From NCBI GenBank assembly GCA_021731145.1, contig JAKFXX010000029.1, positions 1 through 64,000 on the forward strand: a stretch of DNA of 64,000 nt, given 5' to 3'. Of the stretch, positions 25,834 through 35,864 are shown one piece after another. Both the position numbers and the translations under genes were made by a program. The stretch is from Gammaproteobacteria bacterium. GTDB lineage: Bacteria > Pseudomonadota > Gammaproteobacteria > Ga0077554 > Ga007554. A model generated the notes under the pieces. That model saw nothing but the letters and a program-made list of their open reading frames with translations. It was not told the DNA's origin and made no database searches. How positions within the stretch are numbered: the first letter of the stretch is position 1; every line of letters begins with the position of its first letter.

Positions 25834-28800
25834 ATGTCCAATGTTTCACCCATTGCCGACGCAGAACAACGCTGCGAGGCGCTCGACCCCTCACGCTCGT
25901 TTATCGTTCAAGCCCCGGCCGGATCGGGCAAGACCAGCCTCCTGACGCAACGTTATCTCACCTTGCTGGGGCGCGTGGAGTCCCCGGAAGAGATCGTGGC
26001 GATCACCTTTACCCGCAAGGCGGCAGCGGAGATGCGTAATCGCATTCTTGAGGCATTGCACGAGGCGCGCGATGCGCTGCCGCCCGATGCCGCGTATGAG
26101 CGCGCCACCTGGGATCTGGCGCGTGCGGTGCTGGCGCGTAATGAGCGTCTGGAATGGGATGTGCTGTCGCACCCGGCGCGGCTGCGCATCCAGACCATCG
26201 ACTCGCTGTGCAACGCATTGACGCGGCAAATGCCGGTGTTGTCGCGCTTTGGTGCTGTGCCTGCCACTACCACCGATGCCGCCGATCTCTACAGCGATGC
26301 TGCGCGCGCGACACTGGCGTTGCTTGAGGCGGGAGAACAATGGTCACCCGCAGTGGAACGGCTGTTGCGCCATCTGGATAATGACCTGGCACTGGTGGAA
26401 GGATTACTCGCCAACATGCTGGCACGACGTGACCAGTGGTTGCGGCATGTGGTGAAAGGGCCAGACCGTGAACAGCAACGTGCGAGTCTGGAGGCTGCGT
26501 TTAAAAGCGTCATCGAAGAAGCGCTGGCTGCAACGGCGCGAGCCTTGCCAACGGATGCAGGCGGAAAGATTATTGAGTTTGCGCGCTTCGCCGCATCGAA
26601 TCTGGATGACGGAAATAATTCCGATCTCTTATTTTGCCGTGACATGGACTACCTTCCGGGCTGCACTACTGAGGATCTGCAAAGGTGGCGCGGCATCGCC
26701 ACGCTGCTGCTGACCAATGAAGGAGAATGGCGCAAGACAGCCAACAAAAATATTGGTTTTCCCGCCCCCATCTCCACAAAAGACGCAGGTGAAAAAGCAC
26801 ACTACCAGGCGATGAAAGAGCACTTCCTGGCATTGCTGGATGATCTCGCAAAAGAAGGGGATGCTTTTCGTGTCCATCTGGATGCCCTGCGGTGTCTCCC
26901 GCCGGAGCATTACACCGAAGATCAATGGCAGGTGATGCAGGCGCTGTTTGACCTGCTGCCGGTTGCAGTCGCGCAATTGCAGATAGTCTTCCGCGAGCAG
27001 GGACAAGTGGACTTCAGCGAAGTGGCGCAGTGTGCGCTGGAGGCGTTAGGCGAGCCGGACAATCCCACCGATCTCGCACTGGCGCTCGACTATCGCATGC
27101 AGCACATCCTGGTGGACGAGTTTCAGGATACCTCCTTCGGACAATATCAATTACTGGAGCGGCTTACCGCCGGCTGGCAGCACGGCGATGGCCGCACACT
27201 GTTCGTGGTGGGCGATCCCATGCAGTCGATCTACCGCTTCCGCGAGGCCGAGGTGGGCCTGTTCCTGCGCGCCCGTCAGCAGGGGGTCGGATCGATTCGA
27301 CTCACACCGCTAACCCTGAGCGTCAACTTCCGCTCCCAGGCAGGTATTGTTGAATGGGTCAACCAGAGCTTCGCGCAGGTTTTTCCGGTAACGGAAGATA
27401 TCTCCAGCGGCGCAGTTGCGTATAGTCCATCCCAGGCATCGCATGAAATGGGCGAACACCGCGCCGTGCAGGTGCATCCGTTCTTTATCAATGACGCGAA
27501 CGCCGAGGCGTCCAAGGTGGTTGATCTGGTACAACAGGCCCGGCGGATCAGCCCAAAAGGCACCATAGCGATTCTGGTGCGCGCGCGCAGCCATCTGGCG
27601 CAAATCGCCCCCGCCTTGCAGGCATCAGGCCTGCGTTACCGCGCCATTGAAATCGAACGTCTGGGGCATCGCCCCGTGATTCAAGATTTGCTTGCGCTCA
27701 CCCGTGCGCTGTTGCATCCCGCTGATCGCATCGCCTGGCTGGCGATACTGCGTGCGCCCTGGTGTGGGCTGACACTCGCCGACCTGCACGCACTGGCTGC
27801 GGGTGACCATCATGCCGCACTGTGGGACCTCATGCAGAATCCCGCCATCATTGATCTCCTTAGTGCCGATGGAAAGTGCCGCCTTGAGCGCGTGCGTAGC
27901 GTCCTGCAAACCGCGCTTGCCCAACGCCAGCGCCGTACCTTGCGGCTTTGGACCGAAGGCGTATGGCTGGCGCTGGGCGGGCCAGCCTGTGTGCAAGCAG
28001 GGGCGGACCTTGAAGATGCGCGCGTGTTTTTCGAACTCCTGGAGAACATGCATACGGAGGGCAATCCCAGCGGCTTTATGCGCATTGAGGAACGGGTCGA
28101 AAAACTGTTTGCACTACCCGACATGGAGGCCGATGAATCGCTGCAATTAATGACCATACACAAGGCCAAAGGCCTGGAATTTGATACCGTCATCGTGCCC
28201 GCCCTGGGGCGGCGTATGCCATCCGACGAAAGCCGTTTGCTGATGTGGATGGAACGGCCCGCGCTGGCGCGCGAGGAGGGCGACCTGTTGCTTGCGCCGA
28301 TCAAAGGGAATGGCCAAAAGGACGATCCGATTTATACCTATATAAAAAGCATGGATCAGCAAAAGGGCGTGTACGAGGCAGGGCGATTGCTCTACGTGGC
28401 CGCTACCCGCGCCAGGAAAAAGCTGCACCTGCTGGGCCATACCACGCTTTCAGAAAAAGACGGCGCGGCGAAAAAACCGCAAAGCGGTTCACTGCTGAAC
28501 CAGTTGTGGGAGGTAGTGGAAAAAGAGTTTGTTACCAGTTCCGGAGTTGCTCAAGCGACGGGAGATACGGCGCCGACTGCCCCCATTCCCGGTCTGCGCC
28601 GTCTCAAGTCGGGCTGGTGCTTGCCCGACGCACCCGCATCGGTAATTCTAACCTCGGTTATGTCACGGCCCACTCCCAGCAATTCAGCGGAAAACATCGA
28701 ATTCCTCTGGGCCAGTGACACCGCGCGGCATGTCGGCACCGTAGTGCATCGCATCCTGCGTAAAATTGCCCAGCAGGGGACAGACTTCTGGAGCGGCGAA

Positions 28801-29253
28801 TTCATTGCCGCGCAACGCCCCCGTTATCGCGCACTCCTGGCGCAGTCAGGCGTAACCGCGCGGGAATTGGATGAGGCCGCACAGCACGTCGAAACTGCTC
28901 TGATGCGCACACTGGAAGACGAGTGTGGGCGCTGGCTGCTCGATCATCACCATCATGACGCCCAGTGCGAGTATGCGCTGACCGGCATTGTCGATGGCAA
29001 GCCCGTCAACGTCATCATCGACCGCACCTTCGTCGATCAACAAGGCGTGCGCTGGATCATTGATTACAAAACCGGCGGCCATGAAGGCACGGATACAGGC
29101 GCCTTTCTCGACAACGAACAAAACCGCTACCGCCCGCAACTAGAGCGCTACGCGGAATTGATGAGCAAACTGGACGACAAGCACGCCATCCGCCTTGGGC
29201 TCTATTTCCCCCTGCTCGGTGGATGGCGCGAATGGCCGCACAACGCAAGTTAA
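25834..29253 (+). CDS. UvrD-type helicase-nuclease (AddA-like)
   Basis: This 1139-residue protein has superfamily 1A helicase motifs in order: Walker A QAPAGSGKTSLLTQRYL, VAITFTRKAAAEMRNRI, Walker B HILVDEFQDTSFGQYQLL, VVGDPMQSIYRFREAE, MTIHKAKGLEFD and LLYVAATRARKKLHL. A C-terminal PD-(D/E)XK nuclease domain includes VIIDRTFVD and WIIDYKTGGHEGTD. It should process double-strand DNA breaks like AddA/RecB. The usual AddB-like partner gene is not adjacent; pyrD lies upstream. Confidence 0.9.
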   Translation: MSNVSPIADAEQRCEALDPSRSFIVQAPAGSGKTSLLTQRYLTLLGRVESPEEIVAITFTRKAAAEMRNRILEALHEARDALPPDAAYERATWDLARAVLARNERLEWDVLSHPARLRIQTIDSLCNALTRQMPVLSRFGAVPATTTDAADLYSDAARATLALLEAGEQWSPAVERLLRHLDNDLALVEGLLANMLARRDQWLRHVVKGPDREQQRASLEAAFKSVIEEALAATARALPTDAGGKIIEFARFAASNLDDGNNSDLLFCRDMDYLPGCTTEDLQRWRGIATLLLTNEGEWRKTANKNIGFPAPISTKDAGEKAHYQAMKEHFLALLDDLAKEGDAFRVHLDALRCLPPEHYTEDQWQVMQALFDLLPVAVAQLQIVFREQGQVDFSEVAQCALEALGEPDNPTDLALALDYRMQHILVDEFQDTSFGQYQLLERLTAGWQHGDGRTLFVVGDPMQSIYRFREAEVGLFLRARQQGVGSIRLTPLTLSVNFRSQAGIVEWVNQSFAQVFPVTEDISSGAVAYSPSQASHEMGEHRAVQVHPFFINDANAEASKVVDLVQQARRISPKGTIAILVRARSHLAQIAPALQASGLRYRAIEIERLGHRPVIQDLLALTRALLHPADRIAWLAILRAPWCGLTLADLHALAAGDHHAALWDLMQNPAIIDLLSADGKCRLERVRSVLQTALAQRQRRTLRLWTEGVWLALGGPACVQAGADLEDARVFFELLENMHTEGNPSGFMRIEERVEKLFALPDMEADESLQLMTIHKAKGLEFDTVIVPALGRRMPSDESRLLMWMERPALAREEGDLLLAPIKGNGQKDDPIYTYIKSMDQQKGVYEAGRLLYVAATRARKKLHLLGHTTLSEKDGAAKKPQSGSLLNQLWEVVEKEFVTSSGVAQATGDTAPTAPIPGLRRLKSGWCLPDAPASVILTSVMSRPTPSNSAENIEFLWASDTARHVGTVVHRILRKIAQQGTDFWSGEFIAAQRPRYRALLAQSGVTARELDEAAQHVETALMRTLEDECGRWLLDHHHHDAQCEYALTGIVDGKPVNVIIDRTFVDQQGVRWIIDYKTGGHEGTDTGAFLDNEQNRYRPQLERYAELMSKLDDKHAIRLGLYFPLLGGWREWPHNAS

Positions 29254-29360
29254 TGACTGATAATGCCTTGGATCGGGATCACACTTATGGGAAGATAGCC
29301 CGCAGCACCGGGCCATGCAGTCCGACGGCTCTATTATGACAATTATGCAGAGGAATATTT

Positions 29361-30038
29361 ATGAAGATCAGATTTGTACTCGGCGCTTTTGCGGCGGCCG
29401 TTTGTGTCAATAGCTATGCTGCGGACACCACAGCGTTGAGTACCGACGAGCAGAAATTCAGCTACGTCGTCGGCTATCAATTTGGCCTGACCCTTAAACA
29501 GGATGGTTTGAAGGTGGATACCAAGGCTGTCAGCCAAGCCATTCAAGACGCCATGAGCGCCACGCCTCCCAAGCTGACGCAGGAGCAGATGCAGGCGGTC
29601 ATGGAGATTTATCGCAAGAAGCACGACCAGGAACGGCTCGCAGTGGCGGACAAGAACCAGAAGGCGGGACAGGCCTATCTCGCCAACAACAAGAAGCAAC
29701 CGGAAGTAAAAGAACTCGCTGACGGAATACAATACAAAGTACTGAAGGCCGGTACGGGCAAGAAACCCAAGGCATCGGACTCGGTAATGGTCAATTACCG
29801 TGGCACCCTGATCAATGGTGAGGAGTTCGACAGCTCCTACAAGCGTGGGCAGCCGGTCAAGTTCCGCGTCGATCAGGTCATCAAGGGTTGGCAGGAAGTG
29901 CTGCAACTCATGCCCACTGGTTCCAAGTGGCAGGCGGTCATCCCTGCCAAGTTGGCTTATGGCGCGCAGGGTGCCGGTGGCCCCATAGGCCCTAACGAGA
30001 CCTTGATTTTTGAAATTGAGTTATTGGAAATCAAATAG
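29361..30038 (+). CDS. FKBP-type peptidyl-prolyl isomerase (Mip/FkpA-like)
   Basis: This 225-residue periplasmic protein has a signal peptide ending SYA-A, an N-terminal dimerisation helix domain (residues 30-115) and a C-terminal FKBP domain. The catalytic segments are VMVNYRGTLINGEEFDSSYK, VIKGWQEVLQLMPTGSKW and IPAKLAYG followed by PNETLIFEIELL. It catalyses prolyl isomerisation and acts as a folding helper in the periplasm. AGAGGAA lies before the ATG. Confidence 0.93.
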   Translation: MKIRFVLGAFAAAVCVNSYAADTTALSTDEQKFSYVVGYQFGLTLKQDGLKVDTKAVSQAIQDAMSATPPKLTQEQMQAVMEIYRKKHDQERLAVADKNQKAGQAYLANNKKQPEVKELADGIQYKVLKAGTGKKPKASDSVMVNYRGTLINGEEFDSSYKRGQPVKFRVDQVIKGWQEVLQLMPTGSKWQAVIPAKLAYGAQGAGGPIGPNETLIFEIELLEIK

Positions 30039-30103
30039 TTACCATTAATATATAAAGTTAATTTTACTTTAAAGACTGACAAACAACGCGTACCGGAGAA
30101 CGT

Positions 30104-30433
30104 ATGACCGACAAGATTCCCGGATTGAATGAAGCCATTCCCAAGTGGGATGTGGCCCTGGAGGCTCTGGCCCGCAACGAGTACCAGCAAAAGGGTGCGG
30201 CGTTGCGCATCGACGACTTTACGCGTCTCTCCAAAGACCACGTTATCCGTTTCGACGATATCATGGTAACGCTATTCGAGCTGGTGCTACAGGGCGAGTG
30301 GCGCTACGAGGACGACGAGCGCACGCTCAAAGTCCTTACCCGCGACGAGATAAACCACTTGTACGTCAACGGCCGCCTCAGCGACCGGGATGTGCGCCAC
30401 TATACGGGGTATTGGAGTCCGATTCATCGCTAG
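30104..30433 (+). CDS. Uncharacterised 109-residue soluble protein
   Basis: I do not recognise a family. The protein is acidic, lacks a signal peptide or membrane helix, and has a well-spaced ribosome-binding site (GGAGA). Its composition (ALRIDDFTRLSKDHVIRFDD, WRYEDDERTLKVLTRDEINH) reads as a genuine folded protein. It follows the FKBP gene after 65 bp and converges on the dnaJ remnant, close to the boundary of the accessory island. Confidence 0.75.
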   Translation: MTDKIPGLNEAIPKWDVALEALARNEYQQKGAALRIDDFTRLSKDHVIRFDDIMVTLFELVLQGEWRYEDDERTLKVLTRDEINHLYVNGRLSDRDVRHYTGYWSPIHR

Positions 30434-30470
30434 GGTACAAAGAACGAGTGCTTGATTGTGGAATTAAGCG

Positions 30471-31130
30471 CTAGCTTTTCTTGCCCAACTCCTTCAGCCG
30501 TTCATACAATTTCCGTTCTTCCGAAGATAGCTGCTCCGGTACATGCACGTTAATGCGTATCAAAATATCTCCAAGGCCAGGGCTGCCGAATTGTGGCAGA
30601 CCTTTTCCGCGCAGGCGCAATATGGTATCAGGTTGAGTTCCAGCGGGGATGGTGACGGTGGTAGGGCGGCCAAGGGGTGGGCACCTCGCGGGAGGCGCCG
30701 AGCACGGCATCCGTAAGTGGGATGGTTTCCTCGCGCCATAGGTCCGCGCCGTCACGCACAAAGCGAGGGTCCGGCGCGGTGCGTACTAACACGAGCAGAT
30801 CGCCGGGAATGCCGCCCGGCTCCTGGCTGGCGCTTCCTCTCCCGGGGATGCGTAGCACCAGTCCTTCTTCCGCCCCTGGCGGGACGGTTACCATGAGAGT
30901 CTCGTGCCTGGGAATATTGCCGTGTCCGGCACATTTTGGGCAGGGTTGATCAATGATGCTGCCGCGCCCGTGACAGTCTGGGCAGAGTGTTGTCTGCTGG
31001 AAAAATACGCCTCCTTCCCGTCGACTGGTTGTTTTGCGCCCCGTTCCCTGGCAGGTGTCGCAGCGGCGCGGCGAGGTGCCGGACTTGGCGCCTGAGCCAT
31101 GGCAGTCTGGGCAGGGCGCCGTGCGGCTCA
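30471..31130 (-). pseudogene. dnaJ: DnaJ remnant (zinc-finger and C-terminal domains)
   Basis: From 31130 downward the sequence encodes SRTAPCPDCHGSGA, CDTCQGTGR, CPDCHGRG and CPKCAGHG (the four zinc-finger repeats), then the substrate-binding domain to GASREVPT. One extra C near 30672-30678 shifts the frame, after which GRPTTVTIPAGTQPDTILRL continues to the natural end EERKLYERLKELGKKS. The J domain and G/F linker are missing. It is therefore a truncated and frameshifted DnaJ, probably once the partner of the DnaK at 33968. Confidence 0.85.
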
Positions 31131-31175
31131 GTAGTAGTCACGTTGTTTGGGTGTGACGATGGTCCACCTTCCTGG

Positions 31176-31757
31176 TTATGTCAATGCCTGCTGAACGCTC
31201 ACCCGCTTTTCATAGATGCTGCTAATCTTCACGCCATCCCATACATAACACAAATGCCTCTCTTGCCGGCAGTTGGAGAGCATAGGTGGGCGGAATACGG
31301 CCGCACACTCGCCGCTATGATAGCGTACGCTGTCGTAGACGATACCCCAAGACCCTTCAAGACGTAAGCGGCGGGCCAAGGTTTGCGCCGCAGAGTAGTC
31401 GTCCGGATCATAGAGTTCGGGTGTGCTTTCTTGCATGCCGCGGATATCGTGTAGCGCACCATCGAGATCAGTGAGGTAGACGCGCATATCCAGCCCCATT
31501 TTTGTCTCGCGGGTAGCTAACATGAAGCGTTCGCGCTGATGGCAGGTTTCAGCAATGGCGGCATCGAGAGTATTCGCGCAATAGAACACGCCGTAACTGC
31601 CATCGCTGAAGCGGCTTCCAACCGGGTTGGGATGAGTGAAGGCGGCCATGATGCTGCTGGTTCCCGGACCACTGATGCGGTCGGCGGGTGGGATTAGCTC
31701 GATCCTGCCGACCTCGTCGCGGATGCGGTCGTTGGTCATGCCTTCGAGTTCGATCAC
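31176..31757 (-). CDS. RES-domain toxin (NAD+-degrading type)
   Basis: The RES domain is seen in ISGPGTSSIMAAFTHPNPVG, RFSDGSYGVFYCANTLDAAIAET and GSWGIVYDSVRYHSGECAAVF, which carry the conserved Arg, Glu and Ser of the fold. RES toxins of RES-Xre pairs deplete NAD+ by phosphorolysis. Family-like sequence (IIWKPCWRLIPSRFPPIQLF...) continues upstream of the GTG at 31757 to about 31870, but that stretch has no ATG, GTG or TTG in frame. The true start may be a rare codon such as the CTG at 31871-31869 overlapping the antitoxin stop, or a small indel may be present. Confidence 0.88.
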   Translation of the reverse strand: MIELEGMTNDRIRDEVGRIELIPPADRISGPGTSSIMAAFTHPNPVGSRFSDGSYGVFYCANTLDAAIAETCHQRERFMLATRETKMGLDMRVYLTDLDGALHDIRGMQESTPELYDPDDYSAAQTLARRLRLEGSWGIVYDSVRYHSGECAAVFRPPMLSNCRQERHLCYVWDGVKISSIYEKRVSVQQALT

Positions 31758-31867
31758 CGCTTCAAGATCGGCGGGGTCAGCGACACGCTCGAACAGTTGA
31801 ATCGGTGGAAAGCGGCTCGGAATAAGCCGCCAGCAAGGTTTCCAGATGATTTGTTTGATTAGGATGT

Positions 31868-32275
31868 TCAGGACCAGCCGCCCCGTTGCGCATCAAGGTA
31901 TTGGCGCACCACATAAAGATCGCTGACATGGCCGGACAGCATCCGCTCCAATGCACTGCGGCCTGAAAACAGCGGCGCGTTATTGGGGCGGGTGATCCAG
32001 GTATCGGCGGCGGTTTCATCGGGCAGAAGGATTTGTAGGGCTTTATAGATGCCCAGGATATAGGAAATGCGTTCCAGGGTATCCTTGGGGAGGGCGACTT
32101 CCGGGTCTTTCTTCCATTTGAAATAGGTAGAGCGAGAGGTGAGGCCGAGCAGGGTCATCTGCTGCTCTACATTAAGGTCCCACATGTCAGCAATGCGGAA
32201 AAAAGTGCGCAGGGCGGGCCCGGACAACGCCTTGCGGTCGATTTTCTTGACCGGATGCGCGATAGATACATGCAT
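31868..32275 (-). CDS. Xre/MbcA/ParS-type antitoxin of RES toxin
   Basis: This 135-residue DUF2384-type antitoxin has an N-terminal helix-turn-helix (NVEQQMTLLGLTSRSTYFKW). The C-terminal toxin-binding domain is ISYILGIYKALQILLPDE...WITRPNNAPLFSGRSALERM. It neutralises the RES toxin encoded immediately downstream and should autoregulate the operon. A strong promoter and a small palindrome lie just upstream. Confidence 0.92.
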   Translation of the reverse strand: MHVSIAHPVKKIDRKALSGPALRTFFRIADMWDLNVEQQMTLLGLTSRSTYFKWKKDPEVALPKDTLERISYILGIYKALQILLPDETAADTWITRPNNAPLFSGRSALERMLSGHVSDLYVVRQYLDAQRGGWS

Positions 32276-32284
32276 TTTATATTG

Positions 32285-32334
32285 TCCAAATATGGATTTA
32301 ATAGTTTTATAGTATATTTATGGGTATTTGTCAA
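32285..32334 (-). promoter_or_regulatory. RES-Xre promoter and putative operator
   Basis: On the minus strand TTGACA (32334-32329) and TATAAA (32311-32306) are spaced by 17 bases, a near-ideal sigma-70 promoter. Downstream, TCCATATTTGGA (32296-32285) is an imperfect palindrome between the promoter and the antitoxin start at 32275, suitable as an operator for the Xre-like antitoxin. The operator role is inference. Confidence 0.65.
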
Positions 32335-32516
32335 GTTGCATTTGTTCTGGTGGCTTGTTGGACTTAGGTCCGACAGCCAGGCTACTAATGATCAGTTGTA
32401 GTGGTTCAGATTTAACCTGACAGACTGCGTCATATCTCGAATGACGGGGTTGTGTCGAATCCAGAAATTGTCATTCAAACATCGCCCGCCAGGTCAGGCC
32501 TGAACAACCACACATA

Positions 32517-32795
32517 CTAAGCCCTCAGCTTGCACGCGACGAGCCGGCTTCGCCACTCCGCAAGGATACGCTGATGAATCGAGGCGTCGTCATGGCTCAT
32601 CAACAACGTCTCCTTGGACACCCGTAGTGTGGTACTTTCCCAGGCACCCTCTGACACCATGGCGCACTCCACCCTGAGTTCCCATAGCTCATCACGGGGT
32701 TTTATCTCGAAGAGGTAGGCATCCAGTCCGAGATCATCGAGCAGCTCGGCGGTCACTTCGCGGGCGCGGGCCAATTCGGTGATCGATAAAGTCAT
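32517..32795 (-). CDS. Uncharacterised small protein after capA-like gene
   Basis: This 92-residue soluble protein has no recognised family. It contains an acidic N-terminal helix (ITELARAREVTAELLDDLGL) and a beta-rich middle (YLFEIKPRDELWELRVECAM). It lies 23 bp after the CapA-like gene on the same strand with a GGAGG-type ribosome-binding site, so it is probably the last gene of a dnaK-capA-like operon. The 240 bp that follow to the antitoxin hold only the RES-Xre promoter. Confidence 0.7.
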   Translation of the reverse strand: MTLSITELARAREVTAELLDDLGLDAYLFEIKPRDELWELRVECAMVSEGAWESTTLRVSKETLLMSHDDASIHQRILAEWRSRLVACKLRA

Positions 32796-32818
32796 AACGT
32801 CCGCCTCCTGTCGTTAGG

Positions 32819-33955
32819 TCAATCCCATTTGAGGCTGAGGGTATTAGCCGCGCTCAATTCGACTCGGGTTCCGAATTGGGCGCCTTCTCTGTTCAATGTC
32901 TCGGTAAGCCATAACGTGTCCTCTTTCGATGTGCGGTTCAATCTAAAGTGTTTAATCTGCATGGGGATCATATGCAGATCGGTGAGTCTCCCCGTCGACG
33001 GCTCCATGCTCACAAAGTACATCACGGCCAGATCATCCCTGAATTCCTCATGGCCACTGATGCCCTCGTAGTCATTCAAGAAGTCACCGCAGCCATAGAG
33101 TATGGGCTTTTCTTTGTAAATCTCGATTCCCTTTGCATGATGAGAAGAATGACCATGGACGACATCAATCCCCGCCTCGTCGATCAGTTTATGGGCGAAT
33201 AGCGTTTGTTCACGAGGAATGGAGTAACCCCAGTTGTCGCCCCAATGAAGGGAGACTACTGCAAGATCGCCCCGCCGTTTCACGTTACAAACATTCTCCT
33301 TGATATGCCGGACCGTTTCATCCGACAAATCCTTCAACAGATTCACGCCGGGGTGGTCTCCTGCCGCAGCCCAACGTCGAGGAATACCGCTGGTTTCCGA
33401 TCCGCAGGCGAATACCAGAACCCTGCCTTTGCCGGGGATATCCACTATCGCAGGCGCTTCCGCTTCCTGGCGGTTGCGCCCTGCGCCGGTACTTTTCACC
33501 TTCACTTTTTCCAGTGTGCCCAGCGTCTCCGTCAGCCCGGCACGCCCCCAATCCAACACGTGATTATTTGCCAGTGCACAACAATCGATCTTGGCCGCGG
33601 TAAGGCAAGGGATGTTTTTGGGATGCATGCGGTAGTTGATGACCTTGCCTCGCCAATAATCACTGCTCGTGGTGACACTCGTCTCTAAATTGATGATGCG
33701 GACATCTGGTGATACGCGCGCCAGTTCTTCCAGAGCATCCCCCCAGATGTAAGAGAAATCTACCGGTTTTGGAATCGGGCCATGCACCCTCTCCGCCAGT
33801 TCGACATAACCTGTGGCGCTGTGCATGTAAGACTCGTAGAGAACCGGGTCGCTCTGATGCGGCAACACTTGATCGATGCCCCTGCCGGTCATCACGTCGC
33901 CGCACAGGAACAGGGTGATCCGATCAGCATTTATTGACGGCTCAACTATCACCAT
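32819..33955 (-). CDS. CapA-like metallophosphatase-fold protein
   Basis: This 378-residue protein of the CapA/PgsA family has the metal-binding blocks FLCGDVMTGRGID, IINLETSVT, CALANNHVLDWG, VVSLHWGDNWGY and VVHGHSSHHAKGI. The original CapA is involved in poly-gamma-glutamate capsule export, but this form has no signal peptide or membrane anchor and lies in a chaperone operon. A cytosolic hydrolase role is more likely and the substrate is unknown. It follows dnaK by 12 bp. Confidence 0.85.
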   Translation of the reverse strand: MVIVEPSINADRITLFLCGDVMTGRGIDQVLPHQSDPVLYESYMHSATGYVELAERVHGPIPKPVDFSYIWGDALEELARVSPDVRIINLETSVTTSSDYWRGKVINYRMHPKNIPCLTAAKIDCCALANNHVLDWGRAGLTETLGTLEKVKVKSTGAGRNRQEAEAPAIVDIPGKGRVLVFACGSETSGIPRRWAAAGDHPGVNLLKDLSDETVRHIKENVCNVKRRGDLAVVSLHWGDNWGYSIPREQTLFAHKLIDEAGIDVVHGHSSHHAKGIEIYKEKPILYGCGDFLNDYEGISGHEEFRDDLAVMYFVSMEPSTGRLTDLHMIPMQIKHFRLNRTSKEDTLWLTETLNREGAQFGTRVELSAANTLSLKWD

Positions 33956-33967
33956 CGCGGATTCAAA

Positions 33968-35833
33968 TTACCGTGACTCTGTGTATTCTGCATCCACCAC
34001 TCGCCCGCGCGGCCCTGAGCCGCTTGGGCGCGCCTCTCCTGTTGAGGCGCCGAGATCGGGTTGTGGCTGTGGGCTAGTGCCAGCGCTGCTGGTTTGGGCA
34101 TAGATGGCACTCCCGGCATCCTGCAATGCCTTTTTCAGCGTTTCCGCGCGTTTGGTGGCAAGTGCGGCATCGCGCTTGGCAAGTGCCTCACGGGTCTCTC
34201 GCAGGCCGGACTCGATACGTTTGCGTATGTCTTCGTTAAGTTTTGCCCCAAAGTCAGACAATGTCCTTTCTGCCTGATAGCATACTGAGTCTGCCGTATT
34301 GAGCTTGTCCGCCTCCTCTCGGCGTTTCTTGTCCTGTTCAGCATAGTGTGCAGCCTCTTCAACCATGCGCCGTTTCACATCCTCGGGGAGACGGGTGGAG
34401 CCGGTGATGCGCACCGATTGAGATTTGCCGGTGGCGGTATCACTGGCAGAGACGTTGAGTATGCCGTTGGAGTCGATGTCGAAAGTGACTTCGATTTTAG
34501 GTACACCGCGTGGGGCGGGCGGTAGTCCGTCCAGGTTGAATTCGCCGAGGCTGGTGTTGTCGCCAGCCATGGGCCGTTCGCCCTGGAACACATGTATGGT
34601 CACCGAGGTCTGCATGTCTGCGGCAGTGGTGAAGGTCTCTGACTTTTTAACCGGGATGGGCGTGTTGCGCGCGATTAGCGGCGTGGCTACCCCACCAAGG
34701 GTTTCCACCCCCAGTGTGAGCGGTGTGACATCCACCAGCACAATATCGCCCACTTGTCCGGTGAGCACGCCCGCCTGGATGGCTGCACCGCTGGCGACGC
34801 ACTCCATCGGGTCAACGCCCATCTCTGCCGGTCTGCCGAATAGCTCTTCAAAAAAGGCGCGTACCACCGGCATGCGGGTGGGGCCGCCGACAAATATGAT
34901 GCGGTCGATCTGTCGTGGTGTGAGCGCAGCATCGTGCAAGGCCTGTTCCACGGGCGCGCGGCAACGCTCTATCACCGGGCGCACGAGGCGCTCCAACTCG
35001 GTGCGGGTGAAATCCATTTCAAGATGACGTGGTTCGCCTTCAGTAGTCGCCAGATACGGCAGGCTGATATGGGCAGTAGTGCTGGTGGAGAGTTCGATCT
35101 TGGCGATTTCAGCCGCTTCCAGCAGCCGTGCGCTGGCCTTGCGGTTAGTGCGGGTGTCTATCCCCATCTGATCGCGGAAGCGGGCGGCGAGGTGTTCGAA
35201 GATGGCTTGGTTCATGTCTGTGCCACCAAGCTGAGTGTCCCCGCTGGTGGCCTTCACCTCGAACACACCCTTGCCGAACTCCATGATGGTCACATCCAGT
35301 GTGCCTCCACCCAGGTCGATCACCACAATACGCAGTTCCTGCCCCAGCCGGTCAAGCCCGTAGGCCAGCGCTGCGGCAGTCGGCTCATTCACTAGGCGGG
35401 CCACGTCAAGGCCGGCGATGCGGCAGGCGTCCTTGGTGGCGCTGCGCTGGTTATCGTCGAAGTAGGCTGGAACCGTGACTACTGCCTGTGTGACGGGTTC
35501 GCCCAAAAAAGCCTCAGCATCACGCTTGATTTTCTGCAGCAGAAAGGCGGAGAGCTGTTCGGGAGAAAACTCGCGGTCGCGCAGGCGGATTTTCTCGCGC
35601 CGCCCCATCTGGCGCTTGAAGGCCGTGGCGGTCCCTTCCGGGTTCGACGTCGCCTGGCGCCGAGCAGGCTCGCCCACAATCACCTGACCATCGGCAGTGA
35701 TGGCTACATAACTGGGAAAGGCCTTGCCGCCAAGGCTTATCCCCTCGCCACTAGGAATCAGCACGGGTCGTCCGCCGCGCAACACCGCCGCCGCCGAGTT
35801 GGAAGTGCCCAGGTCGATACCGATGATTGCCAT
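33968..35833 (-). CDS. dnaK: DnaK-type chaperone (accessory copy)
   Basis: This 621-residue Hsp70 has the N-terminal ATPase motif [15 protein letters not shown], the phosphate-2 motif [19 protein letters not shown] and [20 protein letters not shown], the linker-substrate domain [14 protein letters not shown], and a C-terminal Gln/Pro/Ser-rich tail ending VDAEYTE. It lacks an adjacent grpE, and its dnaJ neighbour is decayed, so it may depend on co-chaperones encoded elsewhere. AAGGAGG precedes the ATG. Upstream is a perfect FNR-type box at a class II position. Confidence 0.94.
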   Translation of the reverse strand: MAIIGIDLGTSNSAAAVLRGGRPVLIPSGEGISLGGKAFPSYVAITADGQVIVGEPARRQATSNPEGTATAFKRQMGRREKIRLRDREFSPEQLSAFLLQKIKRDAEAFLGEPVTQAVVTVPAYFDDNQRSATKDACRIAGLDVARLVNEPTAAALAYGLDRLGQELRIVVIDLGGGTLDVTIMEFGKGVFEVKATSGDTQLGGTDMNQAIFEHLAARFRDQMGIDTRTNRKASARLLEAAEIAKIELSTSTTAHISLPYLATTEGEPRHLEMDFTRTELERLVRPVIERCRAPVEQALHDAALTPRQIDRIIFVGGPTRMPVVRAFFEELFGRPAEMGVDPMECVASGAAIQAGVLTGQVGDIVLVDVTPLTLGVETLGGVATPLIARNTPIPVKKSETFTTAADMQTSVTIHVFQGERPMAGDNTSLGEFNLDGLPPAPRGVPKIEVTFDIDSNGILNVSASDTATGKSQSVRITGSTRLPEDVKRRMVEEAAHYAEQDKKRREEADKLNTADSVCYQAERTLSDFGAKLNEDIRKRIESGLRETREALAKRDAALATKRAETLKKALQDAGSAIYAQTSSAGTSPQPQPDLGASTGEARPSGSGPRGRVVDAEYTESR

Positions 35834-35864
35834 ATTGCCTCCTTACGACTTTTAGAAGATTTTC

